Notes: generated by a model not told the origin, from the letters alone. Positions 34,671-44,954 are shown, counted from the stretch's first letter. The stretch is 64,000 bases of DNA from Roseobacter cerasinus (GCF_009811755.1 NZ_BLIV01000001.1:186001-250000), one strand, 5' to 3'. Numbers and translations: made by a program.

Positions 34671-35336
34671 CTAGCGTTTCGCGGCGCGCCACCCTGCGGC
34701 CCGCGCCTCCGCAGCGGTGCAAAACCACCGCTCCGCTGTTTCCGGTCGAATGCCCGTGCGGTCATAGTCGCGCTGCCCCGGCAGGTGGTAGATCCGGACG
34801 CCTTTGGCTGAGATGTTGCCTTTGATCCGGCAGGCGGGATCAGGCGGAAAGCGCCCTGCCGCCCGGGTCTGGCGAAACTGCGACGGGTCCTGCACCCGGT
34901 GAGCATGCAATCCGGCGTCGCGCACCGCAGCGCTCTTTTCCGCCAGGACATAGTCGTGGGAATAGGACCGGTAGGCAAAAGCCAGCCCATCCAGCACCAG
35001 CTCTTCGGAGATGTCGACACCATCCACGTCACAGCGCGCGACCGTCCTCCCATAGCGATCGGTGGTCACTGTGGTACACCGCGCCACTTGTCCGGCATAG
35101 CGCGTGGTGACCTGCTGGCCAACCCAGACACCACACTCCCAGGTGACGCCCTGTTCCGTCCGACAGGTTTGTTTCACCTCCGGCGCGTCGATCCCGAAAA
35201 GACGGATCTGCACGTCTCCAATGGCGAGACTGTCCCCGTCAATCACCCGGAGCTTGCCGGAGATCACCTCACCGGCAGAGGTTGCGGCTGCACCACAAAG
35301 GCTGGCCACAAAAAAACACACCATAAATACACGCAT
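34671..35336 (-). CDS. Exported thermonuclease-like protein (SNase fold)
   Basis: Protein of 221 residues with a signal peptide (about 1-22) and a staphylococcal-nuclease-like OB-fold domain: LRVIDGDSLAIGDVQIRLFGIDAPE (metal-binding Asp and catalytic Arg), TTDRYGRTVARC, and a catalytic-type YSHDYVLAEKSA. A C-terminal extension (about 150-221) contains DPACRIKGNIS, IYHLPGQRDYDRT and RWFCTAAEARAAGWRAAKR, a calcium-binding-like nuclease tail seen in related proteins. Probably periplasmic or secreted. Six or more cysteines suggest disulfides. Confidence 0.88.
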   Translation of the reverse strand: MRVFMVCFFVASLCGAAATSAGEVISGKLRVIDGDSLAIGDVQIRLFGIDAPEVKQTCRTEQGVTWECGVWVGQQVTTRYAGQVARCTTVTTDRYGRTVARCDVDGVDISEELVLDGLAFAYRSYSHDYVLAEKSAAVRDAGLHAHRVQDPSQFRQTRAAGRFPPDPACRIKGNISAKGVRIYHLPGQRDYDRTGIRPETAERWFCTAAEARAAGWRAAKR

Positions 35337-35401
35337 GCATCGGGCATGACGTGCGGGCAGGCCTGTGACAAGTGATTTCGTTAACTTCGGTTAACAAAAT
35401 C

Positions 35402-37060
35402 CTAACGCTGAGCAATCTGCCAGTTCGGATGCACCCAGGTTTCATCGTTGGCGCGAGCCAGCGGCGCACGACCCAAAAGATGGTCCGAGACTTTCTCTCC
35501 GACCATGATCGAGGGGGCGTTGAGATTGCCATTGGTGATGCGTGGGAAGATGCTGCTGTCCGCCACGCGCAAACCATCGACACCGATCACCCGTGCCTCA
35601 GGGTCGACTACGGCCCTCGCATCATCGGGGCGCCCCATGCGACAGGTACCGCAGGGGTGATAGGCGCTCTCGGCATGCTCGGCGATGAAGCCGTCGAGGT
35701 CGTCGTCGGATTGCAGCGCCGCACCCGGCTGGATCTCGCGCTTGACGAAGGACTTGAACGCCTCCTGCGCAAAGATCTCGCGCGTCAAGCGGATACAGCG
35801 GCGGAAATCAACCCAATCCTCTTCGGTCGACATGTAGTTGAAAAAGATCTTGGGCGCCTGCGCCGGATCCGCCGAGGCCAGCGTGACCGCCCCGCGCGAA
35901 GGTGACCGCATCGGCCCCACATGCGCCTGAAACCCATGGCCCTCTGCCGCGACCTTGCCGTCATAGCGCACGGCCAGCGGCAGGAAGTGGAACTGGATGT
36001 CGGGGTAAGCCACTCCGGGTTGGGAGCGAATGAAGCCTGCGCTTTCGAATTGGTTGGACGCGCCAAAACCCTTTTTGAAGACAAGCCATTGCGCGCCAAT
36101 CACCGCCTTGGAGACCAGGTTCCAATGCTTGTAGAGCGTGATCGGCTGGCTGGCGGCCATCTGCAGGTAGAGTTCCAGATGGTCCTGCAGGTTCTGGCCA
36201 ACGCCCGGGCGGTCCGCGACCACCTCAATCCCGTGCTCTGCCAAATGCGCTGCCGGACCAATGCCGGACAACATCAGCAGCTTCGGTGAGTTGATTGAGG
36301 AGGCGGCGAGCACCACTTCGCGGTTGGCACGGATCACCTCGACGGTCCCGCCGCGCCGTATCTCGACCCCTGTGGCACGACCCTCCTCGATCACCACACG
36401 CTGCGCCAGCCCGTTCACGACGGTGCAATTGACACGCTTCATGGCCGGGCGCAGATAGGCGTTGGCAGCGGACCAGCGGCGCCCTTGCCAGACGGTCTGC
36501 TCCATCGGGCCAAAGCCTTCCTGCTGTTCGCCGTTGTAGTCATCGGTGGTCTGATAGCCCGCCTGCCGCCCCGCCTCGACAAAGGCGTGATAGAGCGGGT
36601 TTTGCCGGGGTCCCCGGCTCACATGCAGCGGGCCATCGCTGCCGCGCCAGGACGGGTCGCCGCCATGCCCATTGTCATGCCAATTTTCCATCCGCTTGTA
36701 GTAGGGCAGCACATCCGCATAGGCCCAGCCATCTGCCCCCTGCTTTGCCCAATGGTCGAAATCCATCGCGTGGCCGCGCACATAGACCATCCCGTTGATG
36801 CTGGACGAGCCGCCCAGCACCTTGCCACGCGGGCAGGCCAGACGGCGGTTGTTCAAACGCGGCTCAGGCTCGGAGGTAAAACCCCAGTCATAGCGCTTCA
36901 TATTCATCGGGTAGGACAGCGCAGCCGGCATCTGGATGAACGGCCCCACATCCGTGCCGCCGTGCTCGATCACGATCACCGACGCCCCCGCCTCGCTCAG
37001 CCGGTAGGCCATCGCACAGCCCGCGCTGCCCGCGCCCACAATCACGAAATCCGCTTGCAT
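35402..37060 (-). CDS. betA: Choline dehydrogenase
   Basis: FAD-dependent oxidation of choline to betaine aldehyde; 552 residues of the GMC oxidoreductase family. FAD-binding [18 protein letters not shown] at the N-terminus, GMC signature [17 protein letters not shown], second signature [16 protein letters not shown], and C-terminal active-site region [10 protein letters not shown] and [14 protein letters not shown]. The ATG at 37060 begins at the first FAD strand; a GTG at 37072 would add four residues. Last gene of betI-betC-betB-betA, 90 bp after betB. Confidence 0.96.
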   Translation of the reverse strand: MQADFVIVGAGSAGCAMAYRLSEAGASVIVIEHGGTDVGPFIQMPAALSYPMNMKRYDWGFTSEPEPRLNNRRLACPRGKVLGGSSSINGMVYVRGHAMDFDHWAKQGADGWAYADVLPYYKRMENWHDNGHGGDPSWRGSDGPLHVSRGPRQNPLYHAFVEAGRQAGYQTTDDYNGEQQEGFGPMEQTVWQGRRWSAANAYLRPAMKRVNCTVVNGLAQRVVIEEGRATGVEIRRGGTVEVIRANREVVLAASSINSPKLLMLSGIGPAAHLAEHGIEVVADRPGVGQNLQDHLELYLQMAASQPITLYKHWNLVSKAVIGAQWLVFKKGFGASNQFESAGFIRSQPGVAYPDIQFHFLPLAVRYDGKVAAEGHGFQAHVGPMRSPSRGAVTLASADPAQAPKIFFNYMSTEEDWVDFRRCIRLTREIFAQEAFKSFVKREIQPGAALQSDDDLDGFIAEHAESAYHPCGTCRMGRPDDARAVVDPEARVIGVDGLRVADSSIFPRITNGNLNAPSIMVGEKVSDHLLGRAPLARANDETWVHPNWQIAQR

Positions 37061-37150
37061 GTTCACTCTCACTCACTGGAAAAGCGCCGCGCGGCACGCG
37101 CCAAATAAATGGCGTGCGCGTCAGCGCGCCTTTGGATCAGGTCCTGTTGG

Positions 37151-38608
37151 TCAAAACGGCGCCTCAAGGTCGCCCATGCGCACATAGACCGATTTGACCT
37201 GGCTGTAGTGTTCGACGGCTGCCTTGGAGTTTTCGCGCCCCACGCCGGAGGCTTTGACCCCGCCAAAGGGCGCCTCGACCGGCGCGTCATTGTAGCTGTT
37301 GATAAAGCATGCGCCCGCCTCGAACCCGGCAGCGACGCGGTGCGCGCGCGCCAGGTCACGGGTGAAGACCCCGGCGGCCAGGCCAAACTCGGTGTCATTT
37401 GCGCGGGCCATCACATCCGCCTCGTCCTCGAAATCCAGCACGGCCATGACCGGGCCAAAGATCTCTTCGCGGGCGATGACCATGTCATCGGTCACATCGG
37501 CAAAGACGGTGGGCGGGATGTAGAACCCCTCCCGGTCCAGCCGCGCGCCGCCGCAGACCAGCCGCGCGCATTCGGCTTTGCCTTTTTCGATATAGTCCAG
37601 AACGATAGTCATTTGCCGCTCGGAAACCATTGGGCCAAAGCTTGTGTTGGGGTCCATCGGATCGCCGATCACCGCGCTCGATAGCCGGGCGCCCAGACGG
37701 TCGAGGAAAGCTTCCTTGATGGCCTTGTGCACAAAGACCCGCGTGCCGTTCGAGCAGACCTGCCCGGAGGAGTAGAAGTTCCCCAGGATCGCGCCGCTGA
37801 CGGCGTTTTCGATGTCAGCATCGTCGAAGATGATCAGTGGGGATTTGCCGCCCAGCTCCATGGTGACGTGTTTCATACCTTGGGCTGCAGCGGCATAGAC
37901 TTTGCGCCCTGTGGGCACCGACCCGGTCAGCGAGACCTTGTCGACGCGCGGATCGGTCACCAGCGCCGCACCCACCTCGCCCAGGCCCTGCAGCACGTTA
38001 AAGACGCCAGCGGGCAGGCCTGCTTCGTGCAGGATTTCAGCGACCTTCAGCGCGCAGAGCGGCGTGGTCTCGGAGGGTTTGAAGATCATCGTGTTGCCGC
38101 AGGCCAGCGCCGGGGCGCCTTTCCAGCAGGCGATCTGGATGGGGTAGTTCCAGGCGCCAATGCCGACGCAGAGCCCCAGCGGCTCGCGGCGGGTGTAGAC
38201 CCAGTCTTCGCCAAGTTGGATGTGTTCGCCGGTGAGCGTCGCCGCCATGCCCCCGAAGTATTCCAGCGCGTCGGCTCCGCTGGTGGCGTCAGCCACGCTG
38301 GTTTCCTGATAGGGTTTGCCGGTGTCATAGGTCTCCAGCACCGACAATTCGTGGTTCCTTTCCCGCAGGATGTCGGCGGCGCGGCGCAGGATGCGGCCCC
38401 GCTCAGTGCCGGTCATCGCGGCCCAGGTGGGTTGCGCGGCGCGCGCGCCTGCAATGGCCTGTTCGATCAGGGCGGGGGTCGCCGCATGCACGGTGGCGAT
38501 GGTCTCGCCGGTTGCGGGGTAGATCACCTCAATGGGCGCGCCTGCGGTGTCTTCGATGTAGGCGCCATTGATGAAATGGCTGGCGGTGGGCTGGGTTGGA
38601 CAGGTCAT
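37151..38608 (-). CDS. betB: Betaine aldehyde dehydrogenase
   Basis: NAD(P)-dependent oxidation of betaine aldehyde to glycine betaine; 485 residues, ALDH superfamily. Catalytic Glu251 in MELGGKSPL and nucleophile Cys285 in [15 protein letters not shown]-binding [13 protein letters not shown] and the glycine motif [16 protein letters not shown] lies before the ATG. Between betC and betA in the choline operon, which settles the assignment over other aldehyde dehydrogenases. Confidence 0.96.
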   Translation of the reverse strand: MTCPTQPTASHFINGAYIEDTAGAPIEVIYPATGETIATVHAATPALIEQAIAGARAAQPTWAAMTGTERGRILRRAADILRERNHELSVLETYDTGKPYQETSVADATSGADALEYFGGMAATLTGEHIQLGEDWVYTRREPLGLCVGIGAWNYPIQIACWKGAPALACGNTMIFKPSETTPLCALKVAEILHEAGLPAGVFNVLQGLGEVGAALVTDPRVDKVSLTGSVPTGRKVYAAAAQGMKHVTMELGGKSPLIIFDDADIENAVSGAILGNFYSSGQVCSNGTRVFVHKAIKEAFLDRLGARLSSAVIGDPMDPNTSFGPMVSERQMTIVLDYIEKGKAECARLVCGGARLDREGFYIPPTVFADVTDDMVIAREEIFGPVMAVLDFEDEADVMARANDTEFGLAAGVFTRDLARAHRVAAGFEAGACFINSYNDAPVEAPFGGVKASGVGRENSKAAVEHYSQVKSVYVRMGDLEAPF

Positions 38609-38648
38609 GATCGCCTCCGGCGGGCATATTTGAAGAACAATGAAAGGG

Positions 38649-40157
38649 TTACTCGCCTCGAGGAAAGCGTTTGCTGTCTTCGAGCACGTTGAGATCCATG
38701 TGGTTGCGCATGTATTGCTCGGAGGCGGCGCGCAGGGGCTGGTAGTCCCACGGGTAGTGGCCGCCCTGGCGCAGCGCGTCGTAGACGACCCAGCGGCGGG
38801 CCTGGCTGTGGCGCACGTCGGCGTCGAAGGCGGCGAGATCCCAGCGCGTCTCAGATTTGGCTTTGAGCTGGGTCAGCGTGCCTTGATGAGCCGGGTGCTT
38901 TGCGAGGTTGGTCAGCTCATGGGGGTCTGCGTCGAGGTCGAAGAGCTGATCCGGATCCAGCGCGCAGCGGTTGTACTTCCAATTGCCGTAGCGCAGTGAG
39001 ACCATGGGTGCATAGGAGGCTTCAGCGGCGTATTCCATGGCGACAGGCTCGGTGCGTTCACCCCCCTGCCCCATGGGCACCAGCGATTGGCCAGTGGTCC
39101 AGAGGGCGATCTCCTCCATCGAGACCCCTGCCAGATCGCATAGCGTTGGGCAGACGTCGATGTTCGACACGGGCGTGGTTTGCAAACCTGGGTCCATCTG
39201 CGGTGCTGAGATCATCAGCGGCACGCGGGAGGAGCCTTCGAAGAAGGACATTTTGAACCACAGCCCGCGCTCGCCCAGCATATCGCCGTGATCAGAGACA
39301 AAGAGGATGATCGCTTCTTGCCGGGTGTCCTCCAGAGTTTGCAAAACCTCTCCGATCTTGTCGTCCAGGTAGCTGATATTTGCAAAATAGGCGCGACGGG
39401 AGCGGCGGATGTTCTCTTCACTGATGTCGAAGCTGCGCCAGTCGTTGGCGTCGAAGATGCGTTGGCTATGGGGATCTTGGTCTGCGTAGGGGATGGCGGG
39501 CACCTCGGGCAGCAGGTGGGTGCACTCCTCGTAGAGATCCCAGTATTTCTTGCGCGCGACATAAGGGTCGTGTGGGTGGGTGAAGCTGACGGTCAGGCAC
39601 CATGGGCGCTCATCCGCCCCGCGCGACAAGTCATAGAGCTTACGCGTGGCGTTGAAGGCAACCTCGTCGTCATACTCCATCTGGTTGGTGATTTCCGCGA
39701 CGCCTGCACCCGTCACGGACCCCATGTTGTGATACCACCAGTCGATGCGTTCGCCCGGTTTGCGGTAGTCTGGCGTCCAGCCGAAGTCAGCCGGGTAGAT
39801 GTCGGTCGTGAGGCGCTCTTCGAACCCGTGCAGTTGGTCCGGGCCCACGAAGTGCATCTTGCCCGAGAGGCAGGTCTGGTAGCCTGCGCGGCGCAGGTGG
39901 TGAGCGTAGGTGGGCACAGACGACGGGAACTCCGCCGCGTTGTCATAGACGCCGGTGGCGGAGGGCAGTTGGCCGGACATGAAGGCGGCCCGCCCCGGCG
40001 CGCAGAGCGGCGAGGCCGTATAGGCGTTGCGGAAGCGGGTCGAGCGTGCGGCGAGCGCCTTGAGGTTGGGCGCGTGCAGCCACTCTGCCGGGCCGTCCGG
40101 GAAAAGCGTGCCGTTCAGCTGATCGACCATCAGGATCAGGATGTTGGGGCGTCTCAT
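38649..40157 (-). CDS. betC: Choline-sulfatase
   Basis: Hydrolyses choline-O-sulfate to choline and sulfate, feeding BetA; 502 residues of the type I sulfatase family. The Cys to be converted to formylglycine is Cys52 in [12 protein letters not shown]; metal-binding Asp in [10 protein letters not shown] and the pair SDHGDMLGE. The C-terminus has the choline-sulfatase-type [19 protein letters not shown]. Overlaps betI by four bases (ATGA). A formylglycine-generating or other maturase is not seen in the window. Confidence 0.95.
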   Translation of the reverse strand: MRRPNILILMVDQLNGTLFPDGPAEWLHAPNLKALAARSTRFRNAYTASPLCAPGRAAFMSGQLPSATGVYDNAAEFPSSVPTYAHHLRRAGYQTCLSGKMHFVGPDQLHGFEERLTTDIYPADFGWTPDYRKPGERIDWWYHNMGSVTGAGVAEITNQMEYDDEVAFNATRKLYDLSRGADERPWCLTVSFTHPHDPYVARKKYWDLYEECTHLLPEVPAIPYADQDPHSQRIFDANDWRSFDISEENIRRSRRAYFANISYLDDKIGEVLQTLEDTRQEAIILFVSDHGDMLGERGLWFKMSFFEGSSRVPLMISAPQMDPGLQTTPVSNIDVCPTLCDLAGVSMEEIALWTTGQSLVPMGQGGERTEPVAMEYAAEASYAPMVSLRYGNWKYNRCALDPDQLFDLDADPHELTNLAKHPAHQGTLTQLKAKSETRWDLAAFDADVRHSQARRWVVYDALRQGGHYPWDYQPLRAASEQYMRNHMDLNVLEDSKRFPRGE

Positions 40158-40729
40158 GCGCGTTGCTCCAGCATGAGGGCCAGCATATCGAGGGTCTTTT
40201 GCCGTGCGTCATCAGGACTTTGCGAGCACGAGAGGGCCGCGCGCAGGTAGAGGCCATCAATCAGGGCGGCGAGCAGTTCGGCTTGCGCTTCGGGTGCTGT
40301 GATCAGCGGGCGCAGCGCGTGGCAGAGGTTGGATTTCAGGCGCCTCTGGTAGAGGCGCAGCAGCCGCAGCATCTCGGCGTTGGTCTGGGCCTGGGCATAG
40401 AGGGTCATCCAGGCGCTGACGGTCTTGGGCGAGAAGCAGGTGGGCGAAAAGCTGGCCTCGATGATGGCAACCGCACGGGCCTTCGGGCTGTCGGCGGCGG
40501 CCAGATCACGGCGCACCTCCGCCCCGAAATCGCGCAGGATCTGCCGCATCGCGGCGAGAAAAATCTGATCCTTCCCGCCAAAGTAGTGGTGCGCCAAGGC
40601 CGTGGACATGCCCGCACGTTTGGCAATCTGGCCTACGGTCACATCAAGCGAGCCTTTCGAAGCCAGTTCGGCAATCGTGGCTTCGACAAGCGCGCTGCGC
40701 CGGATTGGCTCCATTCCAAGTTTGGGCAT
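40154..40729 (-). CDS. betI: TetR-family repressor BetI
   Basis: Choline-responsive repressor of the bet operon; 191 residues. The N-terminal TetR helix-turn-helix (about 5-55) reads EPIRRSALVEATIAELASKG, TVGQIAKRAGMSTALAHHYF, closely following BetI. The C-terminal ligand domain has WMTLYAQAQTNAEMLRL. AGGGGAG before the ATG at 40729 decides the start. First gene of the operon; a dyad at 40777-40790 upstream is a likely operator. Confidence 0.93.
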   Translation of the reverse strand: MPKLGMEPIRRSALVEATIAELASKGSLDVTVGQIAKRAGMSTALAHHYFGGKDQIFLAAMRQILRDFGAEVRRDLAAADSPKARAVAIIEASFSPTCFSPKTVSAWMTLYAQAQTNAEMLRLLRLYQRRLKSNLCHALRPLITAPEAQAELLAALIDGLYLRAALSCSQSPDDARQKTLDMLALMLEQRA

Positions 40730-40776
40730 GCGACTCCCCTCTCGTATGTGGTGTCGCATCTGATAGCGGTTTTTTT

Positions 40777-40790
40777 ATTGATCAGTCAAT
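40777..40790. promoter_or_regulatory. Predicted BetI operator
   Basis: Inverted repeat ATTGA-TCAG-TCAAT, preceded by a T-run, 48-61 bp upstream of betI. BetI sites in other bacteria are AT-rich dyads of similar type (known). It lies in the only gap in front of the operon, so negative autoregulation is likely. Confidence 0.6.
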
Positions 40791-40799
40791 CAACAAAAG

Positions 40800-41705
40800 C
40801 TACCCCTTTGTCGCATGGACCGGCGGCGTGGTCTCGCCCCGTTTCAATGCGGCCTCACGCAGAGTGATGAAGACCACCGACCCCATGATCACGAGCCCAC
40901 CCAAAACAACCCAGATGTCGACCGCTTCGTCAAAGACAAGGGTACCCAGCAGCACCGCCCAGACAAGCTGGGCAAAGGTCACCGGCTGAGTGACCGTCAA
41001 AGGCGCTGCCGCGAAGGCCAGCGTCATCGAGTAGTGACCCGCCGTTGCCACACAGGCCACGAGGAACAGCACGGCAAGCTCCGCCAAGGTTGGGGTCACC
41101 CAATTGGCCAACGCAAAGGGCGCAAGTGTGAGGGTCACAAAGATCGAGAGCATCCCAACAACGACAGCAGGCTTGACCTCATCCGCCATCACCTTGGCGG
41201 TCAGATAGGACCCGCCGAAGGCAATCGCCGTGCCGATCATGGCCAGATGGCCGCTGCTGATCTCGCGAAAGCCGGGCCGCAGGATCAGGAGCGCACCACA
41301 AAGCGCCGCAAGGATCGCCGCGATGCGCCGGAGTGCCAACCGCTCGCCCAGAAAGAGGGCGGCGCCAATCGTGACGTAGATCGGTGCCATGTAGTTCATC
41401 GCCGTCACGTCTGCGATTGGAATGCGCGCCATCGCATAGAACCACAGGATGACGCCTATGCCGTGCATGGCCCCTCGCAGGCCAAAAAGTCTCCACTGGC
41501 GTGACGTCAGCCGCGCACCCCGCAGCACACCCATGACCGGGATAAGAAACACCAACCCCATCAGATACCGCAGGAAGGCTGATTCCGCAGGTGGAACCCG
41601 CGTGCCCAGATACTTCACCAAGGCCGTAACGGCGATAAAGCACAGCCCCGTGACAAGCATCCAGAAGATGCCGGCAACGGGGCGTTGGGGTGTGCGGGTG
41701 ACCAT
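40800..41705 (-). CDS. EamA/DMT family permease
   Basis: Inner-membrane protein of 301 residues with ten hydrophobic helices in two EamA repeats (GIFWMLVTGLCFIAVTALVKYL; GHLAMIGTAIAFGGSYLTAK). Contains ESAFLRYLMGLVFLIP, typical of the RhaT/S-adenosylmethionine-carrier-like group. Substrate unknown. It ends 71 bp before the betI start on the same strand, with the betI operator in between, so co-transcription with betI is possible but unproved. Confidence 0.88.
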   Translation of the reverse strand: MVTRTPQRPVAGIFWMLVTGLCFIAVTALVKYLGTRVPPAESAFLRYLMGLVFLIPVMGVLRGARLTSRQWRLFGLRGAMHGIGVILWFYAMARIPIADVTAMNYMAPIYVTIGAALFLGERLALRRIAAILAALCGALLILRPGFREISSGHLAMIGTAIAFGGSYLTAKVMADEVKPAVVVGMLSIFVTLTLAPFALANWVTPTLAELAVLFLVACVATAGHYSMTLAFAAAPLTVTQPVTFAQLVWAVLLGTLVFDEAVDIWVVLGGLVIMGSVVFITLREAALKRGETTPPVHATKG

Positions 41706-41783
41706 GCGCCATAGACACCGTGTTTTGCGCCTCACCGCAAGAGGCGTCGACCCGATAAAGCCCAGACTCTCACCACTGGATCC

Positions 41784-41836
41784 CCCGGCGGCACGCCGGG
41801 CAGCGCCCGCTCCCCCCTCGATGGGGGGATGGGCGC
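41784..41836 (-). terminator. Double hairpin downstream of argO
   Basis: Two consecutive GC-rich hairpins: a perfect 7-bp stem (41784-41790 with 41794-41800), then a long interrupted stem (41803-41817 with 41823-41836). They fill the gap between argO and the EamA permease, both on the minus strand. No U-tract is evident, so termination may be weak or Rho-assisted. Confidence 0.5.
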
Positions 41837-41857
41837 TTCATCCCCCCGTCGGATCTC

Positions 41858-42457
41858 TCAGACCAGCAGCAATCCAAGCGCGATGGCCCACATGGTCAGG
41901 GCGATCAACGCATCGAGGATGCGCCAGCTGGCAGGCCGCGCGAACAGTGGCGCCAACAACCGTGCGCCATAGCCAAGCGCGAAAAAGAAGCTCAGGCTTG
42001 CCAGAACCGCACCGGCCCCAAACAACAGGCGATCATCATATTGCGCCGAGATCGACCCGATCAGCACAACCGTATCAAGATACACATGCGGATTGAGCCA
42101 GGTCAGCGCAAGCAAGGTCAGCACGGTGGGCAGCAAGGCCTTCTGCGTACCCTCTTCCGCCTCCAGAGCCTGCCCTCCGATCCAGGCCGATCTGGCGCTG
42201 CGCCACCCGTACCATAGCAGGAACGCCGCCCCTCCGTATCGCATGACGGTCTCAAACCAGGGCAAGGACTGCGCCAGCGCGCCAAACCCGGCCACCCCCG
42301 ACGCAATCAGAATGGCGTCCGACGCACCGCAGGTGAGACATACCCAGAACACATGTTCACGCCGCAAACCCTGTCGCAGCACAAAGGCGTTCTGCGCCCC
42401 AATCGCCACAATCAGCGACAGGCTGAGCAGATATCCCGGCAGGAAGGTGTCAAACAT
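41858..42457 (-). CDS. argO: Arginine/lysine exporter (LysE/ArgO family)
   Basis: Inner-membrane amino-acid exporter of 199 residues with about six helices. LysE/ArgO hallmarks: GYLLSLSLIVAIGAQNAFVLRQGLRREHV at the N-terminus (seen in two pieces, AIGAQNAFVLRQG and LRREHVF) and LTWLNPHVYLDTVVLIGS in the second half. GGAG precedes the ATG. Divergent from an ArgP-type regulator at 42547 across 89 bp, the classic exporter-regulator pair. Basic amino acid efflux is inferred from family and pairing. Confidence 0.92.
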   Translation of the reverse strand: MFDTFLPGYLLSLSLIVAIGAQNAFVLRQGLRREHVFWVCLTCGASDAILIASGVAGFGALAQSLPWFETVMRYGGAAFLLWYGWRSARSAWIGGQALEAEEGTQKALLPTVLTLLALTWLNPHVYLDTVVLIGSISAQYDDRLLFGAGAVLASLSFFFALGYGARLLAPLFARPASWRILDALIALTMWAIALGLLLV

Positions 42458-42546
42458 GCAATCATCTCCGCTTTGCTGTCGTGTTGACTAGCGAGCCACC
42501 AAAGATTACTCAAATTAAAAATCTGAATTCGGATTAAGTTTTTCTA

Positions 42547-43458
42547 ATGTCGATTGATCGTCATCATCTGACCGCACTGGCCGCCATTGTCCGCGATGGC
42601 AGCTTTGAAGCGGCCGCCGCCAGCCTCGGCGTGACACCCTCTGCCGTCTCGCAACGGATCAAGGCGCTGGAGGAGCGGATGGGCACCGCCCTGATCTACC
42701 GCGGCCACCCCTGCACGCCGACAGACGCGGGCACGCGGCTGGCCCGGCACGCGGATGATGTGGCCCTGATGGAGGCGCATGTCTTGCGCACCCTTCAGCC
42801 CGACGCCGCCCTCGCCGCCCCGCGCGTGCGCATCGCGGTCAATGCCGACAGCCTTGCGACCTGGTTTGTCTCCGCTCTGGCTGAGGTGCAGGACCTCTTG
42901 TTTGATCTCGTGATCGACGATCAGGACACATCGACGGACTGGCTGCTACGCGGCGCAGTCAGCGGGGCGGTGACCGCACAACATCAGGCGGTCTCCGGTT
43001 GCACAGCCAGGCCACTGGGCGCCCTGCGCTACGTGGCAACAGCCAGCCCAGGATTTGCACAGACGTGGTTTCCGCATGGGGTGACCGCGCCCGCGCTGGA
43101 ACAGGCGCCGATGATGACTTTTAATGTGAAGGACCGGTTGCAACACGGTTGGATCACGAAGCTGACCGGTGAAAAGCTCTCTCCGCCGACGCATCAACTG
43201 CCCTCAACCCACGCCTTCGTGGATGCCGCCTGCGCCGGGCTGGGGTGGGGTATGAATCCGTTGTCTCTGGTCGAGACACATCTGAAAGACGGCCGGTTGG
43301 TGGAGCTATCGCCAGAGAACCCTTTGGATATAGCACTTTACTGGCAGACCAGCAGGCTTATGGCCCCTGCACTCGCCCCTTTGAGCACCGCGATTGCGCG
43401 CCAGGCGCGCGGCAAATTGATTAACCCCCCTCACGGGAATGTAAGACCGAAACAATAA
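42547..43458 (+). CDS. argP: LysR-family regulator ArgP (LysG-type)
   Basis: Transcriptional activator of the exporter gene; 303 residues. N-terminal winged HTH (about 5-62: HHLTALAAIVRDGSFEAAAASLG, SAVSQRIKALEERMG) and a LysR substrate domain. DRHHLTALAAIV and ALIYRGHPCTPTDAG are close to ArgP/LysG. Known members respond to lysine and arginine. Binding would be in the AT-rich 42458-42546 gap (for example near AAATTAAAAATCTGAATT). Confidence 0.92.
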   Translation: MSIDRHHLTALAAIVRDGSFEAAAASLGVTPSAVSQRIKALEERMGTALIYRGHPCTPTDAGTRLARHADDVALMEAHVLRTLQPDAALAAPRVRIAVNADSLATWFVSALAEVQDLLFDLVIDDQDTSTDWLLRGAVSGAVTAQHQAVSGCTARPLGALRYVATASPGFAQTWFPHGVTAPALEQAPMMTFNVKDRLQHGWITKLTGEKLSPPTHQLPSTHAFVDAACAGLGWGMNPLSLVETHLKDGRLVELSPENPLDIALYWQTSRLMAPALAPLSTAIARQARGKLINPPHGNVRPKQ

Positions 43459-43531
43459 ATCACGGAAATCTTACGCGTGATGATTGGCTTATCTCTCTTT
43501 GTTCCCCATATGATGGGAATGTAACAAGGAT

Positions 43532-43798
43532 ATGAGTCAAATGCTGGATAACTTGCACAACCTGGACCTGACCGCAAAAGACCTCGAACTGATCGAGTCC
43601 GCTCTGCACACGCAAAAGAAGATCCTGACCGTGCAAAGCCACGCAGGAGGCAGCGGCGCACGCCAGAGGCTGACGGATCTGAAGCATCTGATGAAACGCA
43701 TCAACCGCAGCACGGCGCGCCCTCAGAGGGCATCGCGGCAGAGCTGGGGCCAGTTTGCCCGGATGCTGTTTTGCACCCAATGTGACGAAGTCCGGTAG
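43532..43798 (+). CDS. Small unknown protein with C-terminal CxxC
   Basis: Protein of 88 residues, mostly helical: an N-terminal amphipathic region (MLDNLHNLDLTAKDLELIESAL), a Gly-rich turn, a basic helix (LTDLKHLMKRINRS), then LFCTQCDEVR with a CxxC close to the end. No family recognised. AAGGAT sits before the ATG and a strong terminator follows at 43818, so it is a well-delimited single-gene unit. Confidence 0.78.
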   Translation: MSQMLDNLHNLDLTAKDLELIESALHTQKKILTVQSHAGGSGARQRLTDLKHLMKRINRSTARPQRASRQSWGQFARMLFCTQCDEVR

Positions 43799-43817
43799 CC
43801 CCCACCCCGGATGACGA

Positions 43818-43848
43818 AAAAGCCGCCGGTCCCTGCCCGGCGGCTTTT
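43818..43848. terminator. Bidirectional terminator
   Basis: Perfect 9-bp GC stem (43821-43829 with 43837-43845) flanked by AAAA on the left and TTTTTT on the right, so it can stop both the plus-strand small gene and the minus-strand yebC gene's opposing transcription. Confidence 0.9.
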
Positions 43849-43871
43849 TTCTGTCCCGATCGGGGCGCGCG

Positions 43872-44612
43872 TCAGAGCTGCTCCATCACCTCATCGGAGG
43901 CTTCGAAGTTTGTGGTGACCCGCTGAATGTCATCATCATCTTCGAGCGCATCGATCAGCCGCAACAGCTTTTGCATCCCGTCGAGGTCCATCTCGGTCGT
44001 GGTGGTCGGCTTCCAGACCAGCTTGGTGCTTTCGGATTCGCCCAGCTCCGCCTCCAGAGCCGTGGCCACCTCGTTCAGGTCCGTATCCGCACACCAGATC
44101 ACATGCCCATCGTCGGAGCTTTCCACGTCTTCGGCCCCGGCCTCGATGGCCGCCATCATCACGGTGTCGGCGTCCCCCACATCCGCCGGATAGCTGACCT
44201 CACCCTTGCGGTCGAACATGAAGCCGACCGAGCCCGTCTCCCCCAGATTGCCGCCATTCTTGGTGAAGGTCGAGCGCACGGTCGAGGCCGTCCGATTGCG
44301 GTTGTCCGTCATCGCCTCGACAATCACAGCCACGCCATTGGGGCCGTAACCCTCATAGCGGATTTCTTCGTAGTCATCGCCCTCACCCGCCTGAGACTTC
44401 TTGATCGCGCGATCAATGTTGTCCTTCGGCATCGATTGCGACTTGGCTTCCTTGACGGCCAGACGCAAGCGCGGGTTCTTGTCGGGATCAGGGTCGCCCA
44501 TCTTGGCGGCCACGGTGATCTCTTTGCTAAGCTTTGAAAACAGCTTGGCCCGCACGGCGTCCTGACGGCCCTTGCGGTGCTGGATGTTGGCCCATTTTGA
44601 GTGTCCGGCCAT
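43872..44612 (-). CDS. yebC: YebC/PmpR family protein
   Basis: Protein of 246 residues beginning [23 protein letters not shown], the family signature, with [15 protein letters not shown] and [18 protein letters not shown]. The family was described as transcriptional regulators; recent work on YebC-type proteins points to relief of ribosome stalling at proline stretches. GGAGGG lies before the ATG at 44612; an ATG two codons earlier is possible. No ruvC genes nearby. Confidence 0.96.
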   Translation of the reverse strand: MAGHSKWANIQHRKGRQDAVRAKLFSKLSKEITVAAKMGDPDPDKNPRLRLAVKEAKSQSMPKDNIDRAIKKSQAGEGDDYEEIRYEGYGPNGVAVIVEAMTDNRNRTASTVRSTFTKNGGNLGETGSVGFMFDRKGEVSYPADVGDADTVMMAAIEAGAEDVESSDDGHVIWCADTDLNEVATALEAELGESESTKLVWKPTTTTEMDLDGMQKLLRLIDALEDDDDIQRVTTNFEASDEVMEQL

Positions 44613-44684
44613 CGGCACCCTCCATTCGTCTTTTGAGTTTGGGGTTATGTATCCGCGCGGGCGGAAACGCTCAACCCCCAGAGA

Positions 44685-44954
44685 CTAGGGTGCAAAAAAT
44701 GCCGCGAGGATCAGACAGGCCCGGATCGCCAGCCCCAGCGTCAGCGCAGCCAGCATGTAGTTGGGCATCACGCGGGCGAAATCCTGATAATACCGCGCCT
44801 CTTCGCGTTTCAACTGAATTGTCGGCTCGTCCGCGCCTTGCGCGACCAGCCGCGCCACAGCGCGTTCGTGCCAGCGGGAGCGCAGCAGGAAAGAACATGC
44901 CCAGATCGCCGGAGCAAGGATCAGCGCGTCAGAGACGAGGCCCGCCTTGCTCAC
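44685..44954 (-). CDS. Small two-helix membrane protein, unknown
   Basis: Protein of 89 residues starting with GTG that overlaps the stop of the HTH gene (GTGA), so translation is coupled. Two hydrophobic helices (ALILAPAIWACSFLL near 10-24; MLAALTLGLAIRACLILAAFF near the end) enclose a charged loop (RWHERAVARLVAQGAD, IQLKREEARYYQDF). A hairpin-like inner-membrane topology is likely. No family recognised. Earlier in-frame ATG at 45017 would run through the HTH gene and is not needed. Confidence 0.72.
   Translation of the reverse strand: MSKAGLVSDALILAPAIWACSFLLRSRWHERAVARLVAQGADEPTIQLKREEARYYQDFARVMPNYMLAALTLGLAIRACLILAAFFAP

Noticed and set aside
35354-35400. GTTAAC-TTCG-GTTAAC dyad as terminator after betA
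   Set aside because: Short AT-rich stem without a clear T-tract in the betA direction; too weak to call.
39179-39386. Three TTTGCAAA octamers inside betC
   Set aside because: They fall in different codon frames within conserved sulfatase coding sequence (for example as Leu-Gln or Phe-Ala-Asn codons) and have no promoter position; single copies also occur in other coding regions. Treated as coincidence, though three within 210 bp is more than expected.
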